DNA of 64,000 nt from Pholis gunnellus (Eukaryota > Chordata > Actinopteri > Perciformes > Pholidae): positions 668,501-732,500 of the forward strand of contig OU342807.1 of assembly GCA_910591455.2 (NCBI GenBank), read 5' to 3'. Position numbers and translations under genes: made by a program. Below the pieces are notes generated by a model. That model worked only from the letters and a program-made list of their open reading frames with translations. It was not told where the DNA came from and did not search any database. This document shows, piece by piece, positions 25,314-39,422 of the stretch (the stretch's first letter is position 1; each line of letters begins with the position of its first letter).

Positions 25314-25708
25314 AACCAGTCCACTCGTCCTCTCTGTCCCAGTATACCCAGTCTACTCGTCCTCTCTGTCCCAGTATACCCAGTCCACTCGCCCTCTCTG
25401 TCCCAGTATACCCAGTCCACTCGTCCTCTCTGTCCCAGTATACCCAGTCCACTCGTCCTCTCTGTCCCAGTATACCCAGTCCACTCGTCCTCTCTGTCCC
25501 AGTATACCCAGTCCACTCGCCCTCTCTGTCCCAGTATACCCAGTCCACTCGCCCTCTCTGTCCCAGTATACCCAGTCCACTCGTCCTCTCTGTCCCAGTA
25601 TACCCAGTCCACTCGCCCTCTCTGTCCCAGTATACCCAGTCCACTCGTCCTCTCTGTCCCAGTATACCCAGTCCACTCGTCCTCTCTGTCCCAGTATACC
25701 CAGTCCAC
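25314..25708. repeat. 32-bp minisatellite, about 12 copies
   Basis: The unit contains CCTCTCTGTCCCAGTATACC followed by CAGTCCACTCG; the main variation is CGTCC/CGCCC. With a 32-bp period the frame rotates through three units, which is why all minus-strand frames remain open with a 32-residue period. These are not genes. Confidence 0.95.
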
Positions 25709-25913
25709 CAAAAGCAGCCAGACTGAAGTCAGCTACTACCTGGTGAACAAAAAGCAAAAAGGAGATTTCAAACAAATTATATTAATTCTTACTATAACAA
25801 ATCAGGAGTATTTAAAAACATGTAATTTAACTTTAACTTATCTCAAGGAGTGTGTGAGAATGGAACAGAAGGAAGGAGATGCAGGTGTGTCTGTGGCCAG
25901 AAGAGAACAGGTG

Positions 25914-26911
25914 ACCCAGTAAGGTTAGACTAGAGACTAACCCAGTAACGTTAGACTAGAGACTAACCCAGTAAGGTTAGACTAGAGACTAACCCAGTAA
26001 GGTTAGACTAGAGACTAACCCAGTAAGGTTAGACTAGAGACTAACCCAGTAAGGTTAGACTAGAGACTAACCCAGTAACGTTAGACTAGAGACTAACCCA
26101 GTAAGGTTAGACTAGAGACTAACCCAGTAAGGTTAGACTAGAGACTAACCCAGTAACGTTAGACTAGAGACTAACCCAGTAAGGTTAGACTAGAGACTAA
26201 CCCTGTAAGGTTAGACTAGAGACTAACCCAGTAAGGTTAGACTAGAGACTAACCCAGTAACGTTAGACTAGAGACTAACCCAGTAACGTTAGACTAGAGA
26301 CTAACCCAGTAAGGTTAGACTAGAGACTAACCCAGTAACGTTAGACTAGAGACTAACCCAGTAAGGTTAGACTAGAGACTAACCCAGTAACGTTAGACTA
26401 GAGACTAACCCAGTAACGTTGGACTAGAGACTAACCCAGTAAGGTTAGACTAGAGACTAACCCAGTAAGGTTAGACTAGAGACTAACCCAGTAACGTTGG
26501 ACTAGAGACTACCCTGTAAGGTTAGACTAGAGACTAACCCTGTAACGTTAGACTAGAGACTAACCCAGTAAGGTTAGACTAGAGACTAACCCAGTAACGT
26601 TAGACTAGAGACTAACCCAGTAACGTTGGACTAGAGACTAACCCAGTAAGGTTAGACTAGAGACTAACCCAGTAACGTTGGACTAGAGACTAACCCAGTA
26701 AGGTTAGACTAGAGACTAACCCAGTAAGGTTAGACTAGAGACTAACCCAGTAACGTTGGACTAGAGACTAACCCAGTAAGGTTAGACTAGAGACTAACCC
26801 AGTAAGGTTAGACTAGAGACTAACCCAGTAAGGTTAGACTAGAGACTAACCCAGTAACGTTGGACTAGAGACTACCCTGTAAGGTTAGACTAGAGACTAA
26901 CCCAGTAAGGT
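25914..26911. repeat. 26-bp minisatellite, about 38 copies
   Basis: The unit carries GGTTAGACTAGAGACTAACC plus CAGTAA. Variants are AAGGTT/AACGTT, TTAGAC/TTGGAC and CCCAG/CCCTG. Each unit holds GGTTAG...CTAACC and can fold on itself. Confidence 0.95.
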
Positions 26912-26917
26912 TACAGA

Positions 26918-26990
26918 CATTAGAGAGAATGCAGCTTTGACACATGAAGCTCTGGTTTCACTTTGAAGAACTGGAGGTTGTCTCCGGTAA
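26918..26990 (-). repeat. Interspersed repeat R1, copy J (5'-end fragment)
   Basis: Reverse complement of the first ~75 bp of R1: AGAGAGAATGCAGCTTTGAC, then GAACTGGAGGTTGTCTCC. It abuts the end of the 26-bp array. Confidence 0.75.
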
Positions 26991-27654
26991 TTCTTCTGAA
27001 GATGATCTTTCCAGATCTTGCTGTGGTGTGAAGTATGTAACGAGTGTATCTTACATCCTTCAATCGTAAATCTTCAAATCACTAATATGCAACATGTGCA
27101 GTATTTATGATCAGATAGCGTGTAAACCTGATGGAAAACTGTTGAATGTTTTATTACATGCTGCATGCTGTTATTTATTGATATGAAAAGAATTAGAATG
27201 GACTGTGAAGTAAACAGATGAAAGAAAGAAAAACAGATATTTGACCACTAATGGATGGACTTTTAGAACAGCTTTTCATTGTTGCAAGAGGATAAAACTA
27301 ATAAATATGACTTATAAGATATATAAACTACGCTATAGGAATGTATTCTTCATGGCAGACTGTGGTCTAAGTCTTAGTCTGGACTTGGTGACCCGATGTA
27401 GGAACGAGAGCTGGTTCTGAATGCATCCAGGGTGAAATATGAAGTGTTTATTTGTTGAGCGCTGCCCTGCTGACAGGAAAGGTAGAAACATCACAACCAC
27501 CGAGAGAAAACTCCACAGCCAAGAGTTAAAGCTAACAGGGGAGGAACTCGCTATTCCCTCTCTCCCATTCAGACCCATTTCACAACCGCCTTTTCTCTTT
27601 ATTGACCTGGGAACGCTTGCAGGGGGACGTTCAGAGACTCAGTGGTGTCAGAAC
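26991..27654. other. Intergenic, no gene recognised
   Basis: Unique AT-rich DNA with no gene signal. Confidence 0.45.
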
Positions 27655-27868
27655 GGGGGGTTGGAGGGTTGGGGGGGGTTGGAGGGTTGGGGGGTTGGAG
27701 GGTTGGGGGGGTTGGAGGGTTGGAGGGTTGGGGGGTTGGGGGGTTGGGGGGGTTGGAGGGTTGGGGGGTTGGGGGGGTTGGGGGGTTGGGGGGTCGGGGG
27801 GTTGGAGGGTTGGAGGGTTGGAGGGTTGGGGGGTTGGAGGGTTGGAGGGTTGGAGGGTTGGGGGGTTA
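27655..27868. repeat. G-rich 8-bp satellite (GGTTGGAG/GGTTGGGG)n
   Basis: About 26 units of GGGTTGGA or GGGTTGGG with a strong G bias on the plus strand. Runs of four to six G separated by TT or TTGGA make it a candidate G-quadruplex-forming tract. Confidence 0.92.
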
Positions 27869-28968
27869 TATGTGGAGGCTGGGACAAAGTCTCTCACAGA
27901 TAAGTCTGATGGTTTCTACTTAAAACAGGGTTCTCTGTGAGTTTTCAAGCAGTTTACAGCTTCCTTTCCCCCTTAAAATGTCTGATTATTGGGCTTTAAC
28001 TCACATCAACCACACTGAGCAAAGAAAGCATTTAAATGTGCATCACGAGGTAAACAGGTTCATCGTGTGAGGCCGTATCTCTCGTCTTCTGCATGAAAGT
28101 TGTTTTGTGTGTTTCTTCTTGTGCGGCATGAAGGCACCACGACCGCTGTAGAATGTCACTGAATGAACCTTGAAGCTTAGTACGACCGGAGCACGACTTC
28201 CTGCGCCGGAGGCTCAATCGTCCAACGTGGACGTCATCTCTAGAGAACATGGACACTGAGCTGGGTCAGGTCTCATCTCTGGAAACAGATTCTGCATTCA
28301 CATGTAGCATCAGGAGGCAACGGGACGAGATTCATGCACCGGAAACTGCTAATGTTGAAACAAATCTGGTCCTCTGACTCCAGCCTCACGGCTCATGTTC
28401 CTCATCGGACGGAAGTCTGGGCTCTGATATCGGAACCCAAGAAGAAGTAGACCCTCGCCCCGGCACACCGACAGACGAGGGGTTCAGGTTTTGGGTTAAC
28501 TTGAACCGGAGGTATAGCGGCTTTTCATTGTGTTTGTGTCTGAGTTCTGTGCTGTGGCCTCTAGTGGGATCCTCCACAAACACGTGCAGTAGTACGGTCC
28601 TGTTTACAACGCAGCCGGTACATGTTCAGGGAACGCTCCTCAGGCTCCTCCCCCTATTACTGCCAGCATCTAAAAGGCACCTGAGGTCCCGTTCTGACCC
28701 CCTTTGGTCCTCTGTCCTGGTTCATGTATAGTCCTCCTGTTGTTGCCCATGCTGGAGGGGTGAGTAGTCACAATCTTAGCTGGTGTTATTTTGCAGCACG
28801 GTGCGCCCGTTTAATCTTCATCATTTGTAGGTTCACCTGCTGCTGTTTTGCTGCCTCCATTTTGTTTGTTTGTTTTGTTTCTGTTTTGCATGTTTTGGCT
28901 GTTTTCATTCATTCCATGTGACACCATATATCAGGCTCCTTGGCGTTGTTGGTTCCCTTGATAGTTAC
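27869..28968. other. Intergenic, no gene recognised
   Basis: No repeat or coding pattern noted in this 1.1 kb. Confidence 0.45.
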
Positions 28969-29979
28969 TAGCGCTGGCAAGTTAACGTTATTATCGCGTT
29001 AACGCATTCATTTATTAACGCCGACAATTATTTCATCCCGCGTTAACGCAGTTTCTTTTTTATTAAGCGACATTTTTAACACAAGAACCGGCAGCGAGCG
29101 GTGAACAGCTGTTTGTGAGGCGTCACTTCCTGTTTCCTTCCTGTTTCCTTCCCCTACAGTCCCCTGGGTCCTAAGTCCCTCCATGTACAGCTTCTTATCA
29201 CCTCTATGTACCAACGTGCATTTATAACAAACACCACACATATTACACTAATCAGTGCTGCATATGAAAATGCAACACAGTGTTAATGTTTTTAATAGAG
29301 GTATTAAGGCTAAAAGAGAAACAACATTGTTCTCACACCTAACACCCCGTAAACACACTTGTACTTTGTGGATGTCTGTGGATGTATTTTCTTTCTATTT
29401 TCTTTATTATCTTTGTTTAAAGCCTCCTGTGGACAGGTGTTGTAAATTAGCATCAAACACGTCACACAGTCCTCTGGGCTTTGTGCGTAAACGTTACGAC
29501 TCTAATGCTACTGTGATGTCCACATCACATGAACATGTCTGACCAAAATACCAACACAAGAAATGATTCATTTAAATAATGTTTTTAAAGTGTTTAGTTT
29601 GTAATATGTATAATAATCATATCATTTAGTTATCACTACTGAGAGTTTAACAAACATTAAAACATGACGTAGATAGGTTTCAGGTTAAGATGTATATTTA
29701 AATTCATCTCTGACACACATGGAGATAAAGTTGTGAACACGCTGAATATCTATGATCAGAATCATTATAACTGTGTTATAACTGCTGCTGTGTGAAGAGA
29801 ATCCTGCTGTTAACAAGAACCTGATGAGTTTAAAGTGTTTAAACCAAATGTTATTGACCTTTAGTTCATAGAGCAGCACTTTAACATGAAAGAGCTCAAC
29901 ACACTACTTTAGATTCATTATGAACTTTAACATAATGAGATTAATCGTGACTCAACACTGTAATCGTTGCCCAGCGCTG
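28969..29979. mobile_element. Probable old hAT-type non-autonomous element (about 1.0 kb)
   Basis: It begins TAGCGCTGGCAA and ends TTGCCCAGCGCTG, giving short terminal inverted repeats of about 12 bp with one indel. Flanks ATAGTTAC (28961-28968) and ACAGTAAC (29980-29987) match at 6 of 8 positions, as expected for a decayed 8-bp duplication. The interior near the left end holds repeated GCGTTAACGC. It has no coding capacity. Confidence 0.45.
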
Positions 29980-30208
29980 ACAGTAACAGACATGATGTTC
30001 ATAAACCTTCAGGACTCTCCTCCTCTTCTCTTTGTTTATCACCACAGCAGGAAGAGTTGCGTCAGTCTTTTCAGAATAAAGCTCAGAGTCAGAGCTGCTT
30101 CTGACGCTTTGTTTCCTGCTCTCAGTGAGCTCGTCCTCCGTCAGGTTGGCGGTGCGCTGGGTGGCGTCCTGCAGCTGGAAATCCCCACGATGAACACAAG
30201 CGTACCGA

Positions 30209-30238
30209 GGTGTGTGTGTGTGTGCGTGTGTGTGTGTG

Positions 30239-30283
<45 letters not shown>

Positions 30284-30395
30284 GTGGATGGTTTGGATTG
30301 TGGACTCGGCACACATGTGGTTGTGTGTGTGTGTGTGGCCTGAACTGTGTGTGTTACATGGAGACGACTGTGTGTGTGTGTGTGTGTGTGTGTGA
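30209..30395. repeat. GT-rich microsatellite cluster
   Basis: GT runs at 30209-30281, 30318-30336 and 30369-30395, with scattered GC interruptions. Confidence 0.9.
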
Positions 30396-30498
30396 GTGAG
30401 GACAAGGTATGTTTGTTTAATAAACTTTCATAACTTTTTCTTTCTGCCGTTAAGGTTGTGGATTACACCCCAACATAGTTCATATAGAGGCTCAGTGT

Positions 30499-30812
<314 letters not shown>

Positions 30813-31224
30813 GCCAACACCATTGGTGTGTGTGTGCAGCCTCCCTCTCTGTGATTGAAAGCAGAGGATGAATGCTGGAGAGCTGAGGGTTTCTACAGGA
30901 TGTTGTCTTTCAGATTTAAATCCTCTTAAAGTGGCGGTACATAAAGCCCCCCCCCCCCCCCCCCCCCCCATTAGTTGACCACTTGTCAATCAAACATTGT
31001 GGGAGGTAAAGGACGTCTCAGTCCTCTGTCTACTCAGATAAATGATGTTCACATCTCAGCATGCTCAGCTGTGTTTAGAGGGAAACATGTTTAACATGTT
31101 TACGATCAGATTAAAGTCCGTTTTAAACTTGTGGAGTTGAAATAAAACAGAATTGTTTTGTTGTTCAAGTTTCGGGTGTTAATTTAAATAAGTTTGCTTG
31201 ACGTCGTCTCCCCACCCTGACCTC

Positions 31225-31436
31225 CTTTCTACGGCCGTCGCCATCTTGTTTTTGTTGCAACCAGTGAACAGGAAGTGACCACATGTGGACTGAGGAGGAG
31301 TGACGTAGAGACCTGTCAATCACTGTGTAGCCCCGCCCCTAAAGCATCCCCTGCTTTATGGTCTGTGTGACTCTAAATGGACCATCATTTACTAGTTATG
31401 GTCCTTAATTACTGGACCATATTGAAGAGGACTTGG
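31225..31436 (-). repeat. Interspersed repeat R1, copy C (partial)
   Basis: Reverse orientation, from GTCGCCATCTTG through CAACCAGTGAACAGGAAGTG and the hairpin AAAGCATCCCCTGCTTT. It loses similarity in the CATTTACTAG region near 31396. Confidence 0.85.
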
Positions 31437-31454
31437 GCCAGACAATGGTGACGG

Positions 31455-31640
31455 CCCATGTGGTTGTGGCGTTGTGCGTTTGTATGAAGGTGATGAGGTA
31501 GTTCATGTCGATGATTATAATCCTCCTCTCTATGGTGGAGGCTGGTTCCTCTCGCTGTCTTCTTGACTCTTCTCAGTTCATTTCGTTTGTTCGTCCTCTG
31601 GTGTTTCAGAGAATAAAGCAACAAACAGCTTTGAGCGTTG
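31455..31640 (+). repeat. Interspersed repeat R2, copy 1
   Basis: About 185 bp matching 58270-58445 in the same orientation. Shared blocks are GAAGGTGATGA, GTGGAGG, the CTTCTCA...TTTCGTTTGTTCGTC region (CTTCTCATTTAGTTTGTTCG in copy 2), and GTTTCAGAGAATAAAG followed by AACAAACA. No gene or transposon class recognised. Confidence 0.6.
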
Positions 31641-32056
31641 ACGCCTTCGTTGATGCTCAGAGAACTCTCTCCGTCTACGACGCCACGAGAGTTTAAAAGA
31701 ACCTTCAGAGTGATTCAGCTCGGGCGGCGGAGCCTCCGTGTTGTTGTCTGGTTGCTGCTTTTATTCGCAGTGTGAAAGCTCAGAAAAGCAAATACTTATG
31801 ACAAAAAGAACGGTTTGAATTGAATATATTAACGAGTGAATTAACTGAACAAAAAGGTGCAAAGGCCTTAAAGAAAACGTTGCTCGTGTAGTTTGTACAA
31901 CATGAAGCACAGGAACTCACTTTGTGTTCTGCTACACAACTCAAACACTGAGACGTCTAAATATAGACGTTCATCTGTTGCAGCGGCTTTTATTTATCTA
32001 TTCAGGCTGGAGGATCTTCCCACGATGCATCTGGGATGAAGCCAGCAGGACGAGTG

Positions 32057-32924
<868 letters not shown>

Positions 32925-33410
32925 GCGCCAACCTCCGGTTCATTAAAAGTTCTTCAGAGCTTCACGTGTTAAAGCTGCATTCTCTCTAGTGTCCACCAGG
33001 GGGCGACTCCTCTGGTTGTATAGAAGTCTATGAGAAAATGACTCTACTTCTCTCTTGATTTATTACCTCAGTAAACATTGTAAACATGAGTTTATGGTCT
33101 CAATCTCTAGTTTCAAGTCTTCTTCAATACAGCATGATGTTCATTTAGTAAATGATGGTCCATTTAGAGTCACACAGACCATAAAGCAGGGGATGCTTTA
33201 GGGGCGGGGCTACACAGTGATTGACAGGTCTCTACCAGAGACGTATACGGCGTCTCTACGTCACTCCTCCTCAGTCCACATGTGGTCACTTCCTGTTTTC
33301 TGGTTGCAAAAACAAAATGGCGATAGCAAAATCGCCGAACGCGAGGCTTCAAAACATCTATGAACCAATAAGAGACGTCACCATGACAACGTCCACTCCT
33401 TACAGACGCA
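32925..33410 (+). repeat. Interspersed repeat R1, copy D (near full length)
   Basis: About 485 bp, the longest intact copy. It includes the section TACCAGAGACGTATACGGCG and CTCCTCAGTCCACATGTGG, then CTTCCTGTTTTCTGGTTGC, AAAATGGCGATAG and a TCCACTCCTTACAGACGC end. Confidence 0.9.
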
Positions 33411-34561
33411 ATATGCTCAGAGCTGACGGAGGAGTTTCTTCAGCTCCCAGCAGACCTCAGGGTGACCGTCAGCTATGCTGTTGTGTTAAGAGTCCGTAGA
33501 GGAAACTCTTGGAAACCTTTTGGGCTGAGGTTCAGGAAAGAAGTCGCAGTCGAACCCGCTGAGCTCAGAAGCAGTGAGGGAGGTTTGATTTATTCCTGCT
33601 GTGGGTTCAACTGACATTCTCCTCTTTTTTCAAATTATCCACACGCACGGACAGATATTTCACTGTATTCAACCAAGACATGAGGAAACACCTCCCAGGA
33701 AAACATGTATTAGTGATGTTTATAGCTTGAACCAGCAAATTATGGAAAATGATGGAAAGGAGGGAAATATTGGGTGGAGAAGGTTGAGTGGGTGGAAAGA
33801 GACGTCAAAGTCCAGAGAAGGGATTCATCATAAACCAGGACGGAGGAGGAGGAGGAGGAGGAGGAGGAGGAGGAGGAGGGAAAGTCCCGAAAGGTGGAGA
33901 TGAAGAGGAGTGAGTCATGGTCTTTGTTATTGTTGGAGAAGGAGAAGAGCAGAGTTGGTGGTGTGTCTCTGACTGACTGCTACCTGATACCAGCGACACT
34001 CACATCTGTCTCCGACTAAAAAGAAAAAGTGAAGAACAATTTGACACAAAACTCAAAAGTTGTCACTTCTATTTTGGAAATACGCTTATTAGCTCGAGAA
34101 AATCAACACCACGGATGTCTTTAAGGTAAGTATGAAGCTACAGACCGCAGTCGGTTAGCTTAGCTTAGCTTCTCTAAAGTTCACTATTTAAATCAGATTT
34201 GATCTGCTTTGTTTTATCTCTGCAAACAATCCAGATGTTGGATGATCTGATGTTGTAGTGTTGGTAGTTTGGTGTCAGAAGACTTGAGTTTGTTGCAGTT
34301 TATTTAGTTTGACATCATTAGAGTAGTTGAGTCATTTCTTTATCTTTTTTATTATGTCACCGTCCAGACTACAGACTACATTGTTCCCTCTTAACGCTGC
34401 CTTTTCTCTCTTCTTGCATCATTAAATCACGTCGTCACATGACCGACAATAAAAACATGTTTCAGCTGATTGTTTGAAACAGACATTAAACAGCAACGGC
34501 TTCAATAAATCTCTGTCACCAATGAGGCAACTTCTGTGTGTCTGTGGGAGATCAACATTAA
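33411..34561. repeat. Mostly unique DNA with a (GGA)n tract at 33841-33880
   Basis: The GGA run is about 40 bp. No protein gene is recognised in the rest. Confidence 0.6.
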
Positions 34562-35095
34562 GCAATCAAGTCCCAAATCAAGTCCCAAATCAAGTCCCAA
34601 ATCAAGTCCCAAATCAAGTCCTAAATCAAGTCCCAAATCAAGTCCCAAATCAAGTCCTAAATCAAGTCCTAAATCAAGTCCTAAATCAAGTCCCAAATCA
34701 AGTCCCAAATCAAGTCCCAAATCAAGTCCCAAATCAAGTCCTAAATCAAGTCCCAAATCAAGTCCCAAATCAAGTCCCAAATCAAGTCCTAAATCAAGTC
34801 CCAAATCAAGTCCCAAATCAAGTCCTAAATCAAGTCCTAAATCAAGTCCTAAATCAAGTCCCAAATCAAGTCCTAAATCAAGTCCTAAATCAAGTCCTAA
34901 ATCAAGTCCCAAATCAAGTCCCAAATCAAGTCCCAAATCAAGTCCCAAATCAAGTCCCAAATCAAGTCCCAAATCAAGTCCTAAATCAAGTCCCAAATCA
35001 AGTCCCAAATCAAGTCCTAAATCAAGTCCCAAATCAAGTCCTAAATCAAGTCCCAAATCAAGTCCCAAATCAAGTTCTAAATCAAGTCCCAAGAC
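34562..35095. repeat. 12-bp satellite (AAATCAAGTCCC/AAATCAAGTCCT), about 44 copies
   Basis: Only one position varies regularly (last base C/T). The 12-bp period leaves long open frames on both strands, of 4-residue repeats; these are artefacts. The right flank (35096-35140) keeps decayed units such as CCAAGTCAAGTCCAAAGTCA, a motif also found beside the array at 41.1 kb. Confidence 0.95.
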
Positions 35096-35344
35096 AAACA
35101 CCAAGTCAAGTCCAAAGTCAGCTCCCAGTCCTAAACCTTGGATTTCTAGTCCTACAGCGGTCTTCATTGATGCCATTTTCATCTTCTGTATGTTTTAAAA
35201 AACTGAAATCTTTTTTTGACCAGCGCGTAGTTTTCTCCGGATGCTTCTTCGGTCACTTTGCTCTGACTTCTCTCTGCAGATCTGACAGCTGCAATGATCA
35301 TAATATGGACAGACTGTGTGCAGATGGATGTGGACATAATGTAT

Positions 35345-35472
35345 AAACACACACACACACACACACACATTAAGCCCACGCCCGTCAGAAGACAGATGAT
35401 GAGTCTTTGTGGAGAGGAAATGAGCTGGATCAGTCGTAGCAACAGACCAGTTACCACGTGAACGCCCAGTGT

Positions 35473-35535
<63 letters not shown>

Positions 35536-35835
35536 ACTCAAGATCTAATACCAGAGGTTTTCAGCTGACACACTGCTCTCATGATTCATTACTGAGCTGT
35601 GATATGAATATGGTTTTGTACGCTACGTTCTCCGTGCTCCTGAGGAGGAAACTGTGCCGAGACCACGAGAGAGAATGATGGGAGGTTGTCAGGTGAGGTC
35701 AACGTGGGGAGAAGGTGATGAGAGAGAGAAGGTTCACCAGAGAGAAGAAAGAACGAGACGAACAGCGGTGGAGGGCAACGGTCACATCTGGCCAGAGTTA
35801 GTGTTCCAGAGTGGAATGGATGGACCGACAGGAGG

Positions 35836-35883
<48 letters not shown>
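35345..35883. repeat. Three (CA)n tracts
   Basis: CA runs at 35345-35369, 35473-35532 and 35846-35883, with unique DNA between them. Confidence 0.93.
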
Positions 35884-35886
<3 letters not shown>

Positions 35887-37982
35887 AAATCCTAAAAGTC
35901 GACACATATTCATCATTACTTTCAGTCAAACTGTCAGAATAACCGGAGCATTCTGTGACTGTAATGTGACTTGAATACGTTCGTTCCCTGAGGATTGTTG
36001 CTGTTTAGTTTGTTTGATGGGAGACATGAAGTCACACCAAATACACATGTTTCCTGTCTTCTGTCTTCTGTCTCAGCCCACACTGGCTCACTGTAGGACA
36101 GCACACTGTGCAGACACCGACATAGTGAGTCTGTCGCCTCTAACAACATCTGGGACTTACGGGTAAATACCTGAAGATCAAAATGCTGATAGAGCAAATT
36201 GAATGATTTGTATGATTTGCAAACCTTTCAAAAGTGGATATTCTTTATAATTGCATTTAGTGTTTGATGTTTGAAGAGGGACAAACTGAGACGATCCCAA
36301 ACGACGATCAGAGAACGAGTTCGCCTCAAACGTTCCTCGTTCCTCTTCTTGCTTCCAAACATCTGCATCTTGTCAAAGACCCCCAAACACCTGCAGATCC
36401 ACCGGAGGAACCCACAGAACGGCATCAGACGGACCGTTGAACCGACGTGGACTGAACAACAGCTCGGTAAGCAGCAGACGGAGGTGTGGTGAACGTTTCA
36501 TTACGCCGTGTTTACGGCTCGCTGCAAAAGGGGGAGGGGCCAGATGTCTGGTCACTGTAGCAACGAGCACTGCTGAGCTCTCTCCTCGTTTCAGCAGAGT
36601 GGCCACATTCCAACAATTATGGCAAAAATTGGTCACATTGAAAACAGATGTTATTCTGATGTTTGGTCCGGACTCGTTCAACATGAATCTGGTTTAGTCC
36701 TGAGTGCTGGTTCACACTGATCCATCTCTTGGTGCCGTCACAGCACACTCGTGGGTACTCGTGTCGTATTTTTTACAACCTGCACAACACAAATGTTTCT
36801 CATTATGGAATGTGAAGCGGGTCCTGGAAGCACATCGATGCATGAAGCAGCAGCTAAATACACTAAAGTCAGCATGAAGTGGAGTAAAGGACCAACACAT
36901 GTATATCAGGCCAAACCTCCTGTTGCTTTCCCAAAGTGGAAATGTTCTTCATATCCCACCATCTCATGACTTCAGGGAGACAAGCGGCCAAACACAATCT
37001 CACAAGTCTCTTGATTGCGGCAACAAGTCTTCATCCGAGCTGGTTGGAGGCAGAACTCTGAGTGTAAATGTTGTTCAGGACTCGGGACGAAGCAGCCCGA
37101 CCCCCCGGAGGACACGTCGGTGCTGCACGTTACTGCAGCCAGGCAGAGCGCGGCATGCAGTGCAATGACAGATTGTTATGCAACATTTTAAAAAACTCAA
37201 ATAAATGTGGACTTTGCGCGTCTTACGCTGCGATGTTGTTAGTCTACGACGTTACTCTGCGACATCGTTACGCCGCTTCATCTGCGTTTACGGCGTTTTT
37301 ATCGGGTCAGAGTTCGAGCTGCAGACGTGGTTCAGGGTGTTCATTCTGCGTCAAAGTCTTTCTTTTCTTTCTGACATCCATGAACATTTAGCCTTTGTTT
37401 GCTCCATTTACAGAGTTTTTTTTCCAATTCCTAAGAGTGTGTTCTGTACATGAGGACGATCCACACTGTTAATGTATGAGGGCCGGTGCAGTGATGTGTT
37501 ATTGTGCGGTGATGAACACAGCTGTTACAACAGAAGAGGAAAATAACCCCCACCGTGTTCAGAATGCAACACACTTCTCTCCTCTCTCACCCTGTTTTCT
37601 CTCTTTCTTTCTTTCCGTCTGTCTTTCATCTCCACATCAAAACACGATGGAATCCACGATGTGCAAACAAGGTAGTGTGAAGAGTTCGCTGTATGGATTC
37701 AGCTACAGGGCCCAGAATGATCTCCAGACACTTGGTTCAGTACGCTGCCTTTGTTTGCCTCACTTTAGTAACAAGTCAACATTACTGTGAGACATTTTAC
37801 AACTTTAGCAAACCCCGTCATCCACGAAGTTTCCAGCGATGGTGTCGAATCCAAAATGCTTTTTCACATTTCTTCTCAGACGGTTCGGTGTCTGTTCAGC
37901 ACGAGTTGCTAGTTTTCTCTGTTTTATGTTAACAAAAAAACAAAACAAGCCGAGTTCATGAAGAGTGACGGGGCATTCACAC
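35884..37982. other. Intergenic, no gene recognised
   Basis: Two kilobases of unique DNA. Several short open frames exist, but none has recognisable domains or splice context. Confidence 0.45.
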
Positions 37983-38545
37983 AAGAGGCAACCTCCGGTT
38001 CTATAAAGAGAAGCCGGAGCTTCACGTGTTAAAGCTGCATTCTCTCTAGTGTCCACCAGGGGGCGACTCCTCTGGTCGTATAGAAGTCTATGAGAAAATG
38101 ACTCTACTTCTCTCTTGATTTATTACCTCAGTAAACATTGTAAACATGAGTTTATGGTCTCAATCTCTAGTTTCAAGTCTTCTTCAATACAGCATGATGT
38201 TCATTTAGTAAATGATGGTCCATTTAGAGTCACACAGACCATAAAGCAGGGGATGCTTTAGGGGCGGGGCTACACAGTGATTGACAGGTTGCTACCTCGG
38301 CGTGGTGCATGTTTTAATCTTAGAACTTTAACCCTTTAGTGTGCTTTCACCTCATCAAAGTTAATTGTATCATGTTGGTGCTAAAAATGTCTTATTCAGT
38401 GTTCAGTGGTAATTAGCTCCGCCCTCTGGTTTCACTTCTGGTTCCAAATAAACAAGATGGCGACGGCCACAATGCCTAACTCGAGGTTTCCAAACGGCGG
38501 TCCACAAACTGAAGGGCCGACGATGACGACATCACTTCTTACAGA
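37983..38545 (+). repeat. Interspersed repeat R1, copy E (interrupted)
   Basis: The 5' part (37983-38290, from GGCAACCTCCGGTTCTA to ATTGACAGGT) is followed by about 110 bp of unrelated DNA. The 3' part then resumes at about 38405 (CACTTCTGGTTCC, AACAAGATGGCGACGGC) and ends near CACTTCTTACAGACG. Confidence 0.85.
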
Positions 38546-39054
38546 CGATCTGCAGGTCAGACGGAATAGTTTGACATTTTGTAAAAATACCCTTCTTCAC
38601 TTCACAAGAAAGAAACACACACACACACACACAACTCTTTAATAGTTCATTAATAAAGAATTCACCATATTGGCCACACGTTATTTACATAACCTACCAG
38701 AACACTCAACGTTTTATCTCAAATAAATAAATAACACCAAGTGTTCTGTTAAATGACCCTGAGTTCATGAACGCATTCACACACACACGGCCGGCTGCAA
38801 CATGAACTCTTGTTCTGGTGTTTGAGTGTTTTCTCTCGGCTCCGTGGAGGATGTTGTAATCAGTAAAAACCTGCTCTCTCACTCATCTCGTCTCACTCAG
38901 TTACTCAAACCGCTCACTCCAACACTCCCCCTCACTCTTTCTGCCCCCGACTCCCCCCTTCTTCTGTTTCACTTAACGAGCCCCAAAGCAGAGCGGCAGA
39001 GGCGATGAAGAAATGTCCAAATGTTGAGCCAGGTTCCAGAGCTCGTTCCCCAGC

Positions 39055-39422
<368 letters not shown>

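Noticed and set aside
25009..25775. Several 140-211 codon minus-strand frames over the 32-bp array
   Set aside because: All frames are open because three 32-bp units make 96 bp without a stop in any frame. The overlap of frames argues against a protein.
34474..35346. 290-, 226- and 220-codon frames on both strands of the 12-bp satellite
   Set aside because: Four-residue repeats on both strands at once are a repeat artefact.
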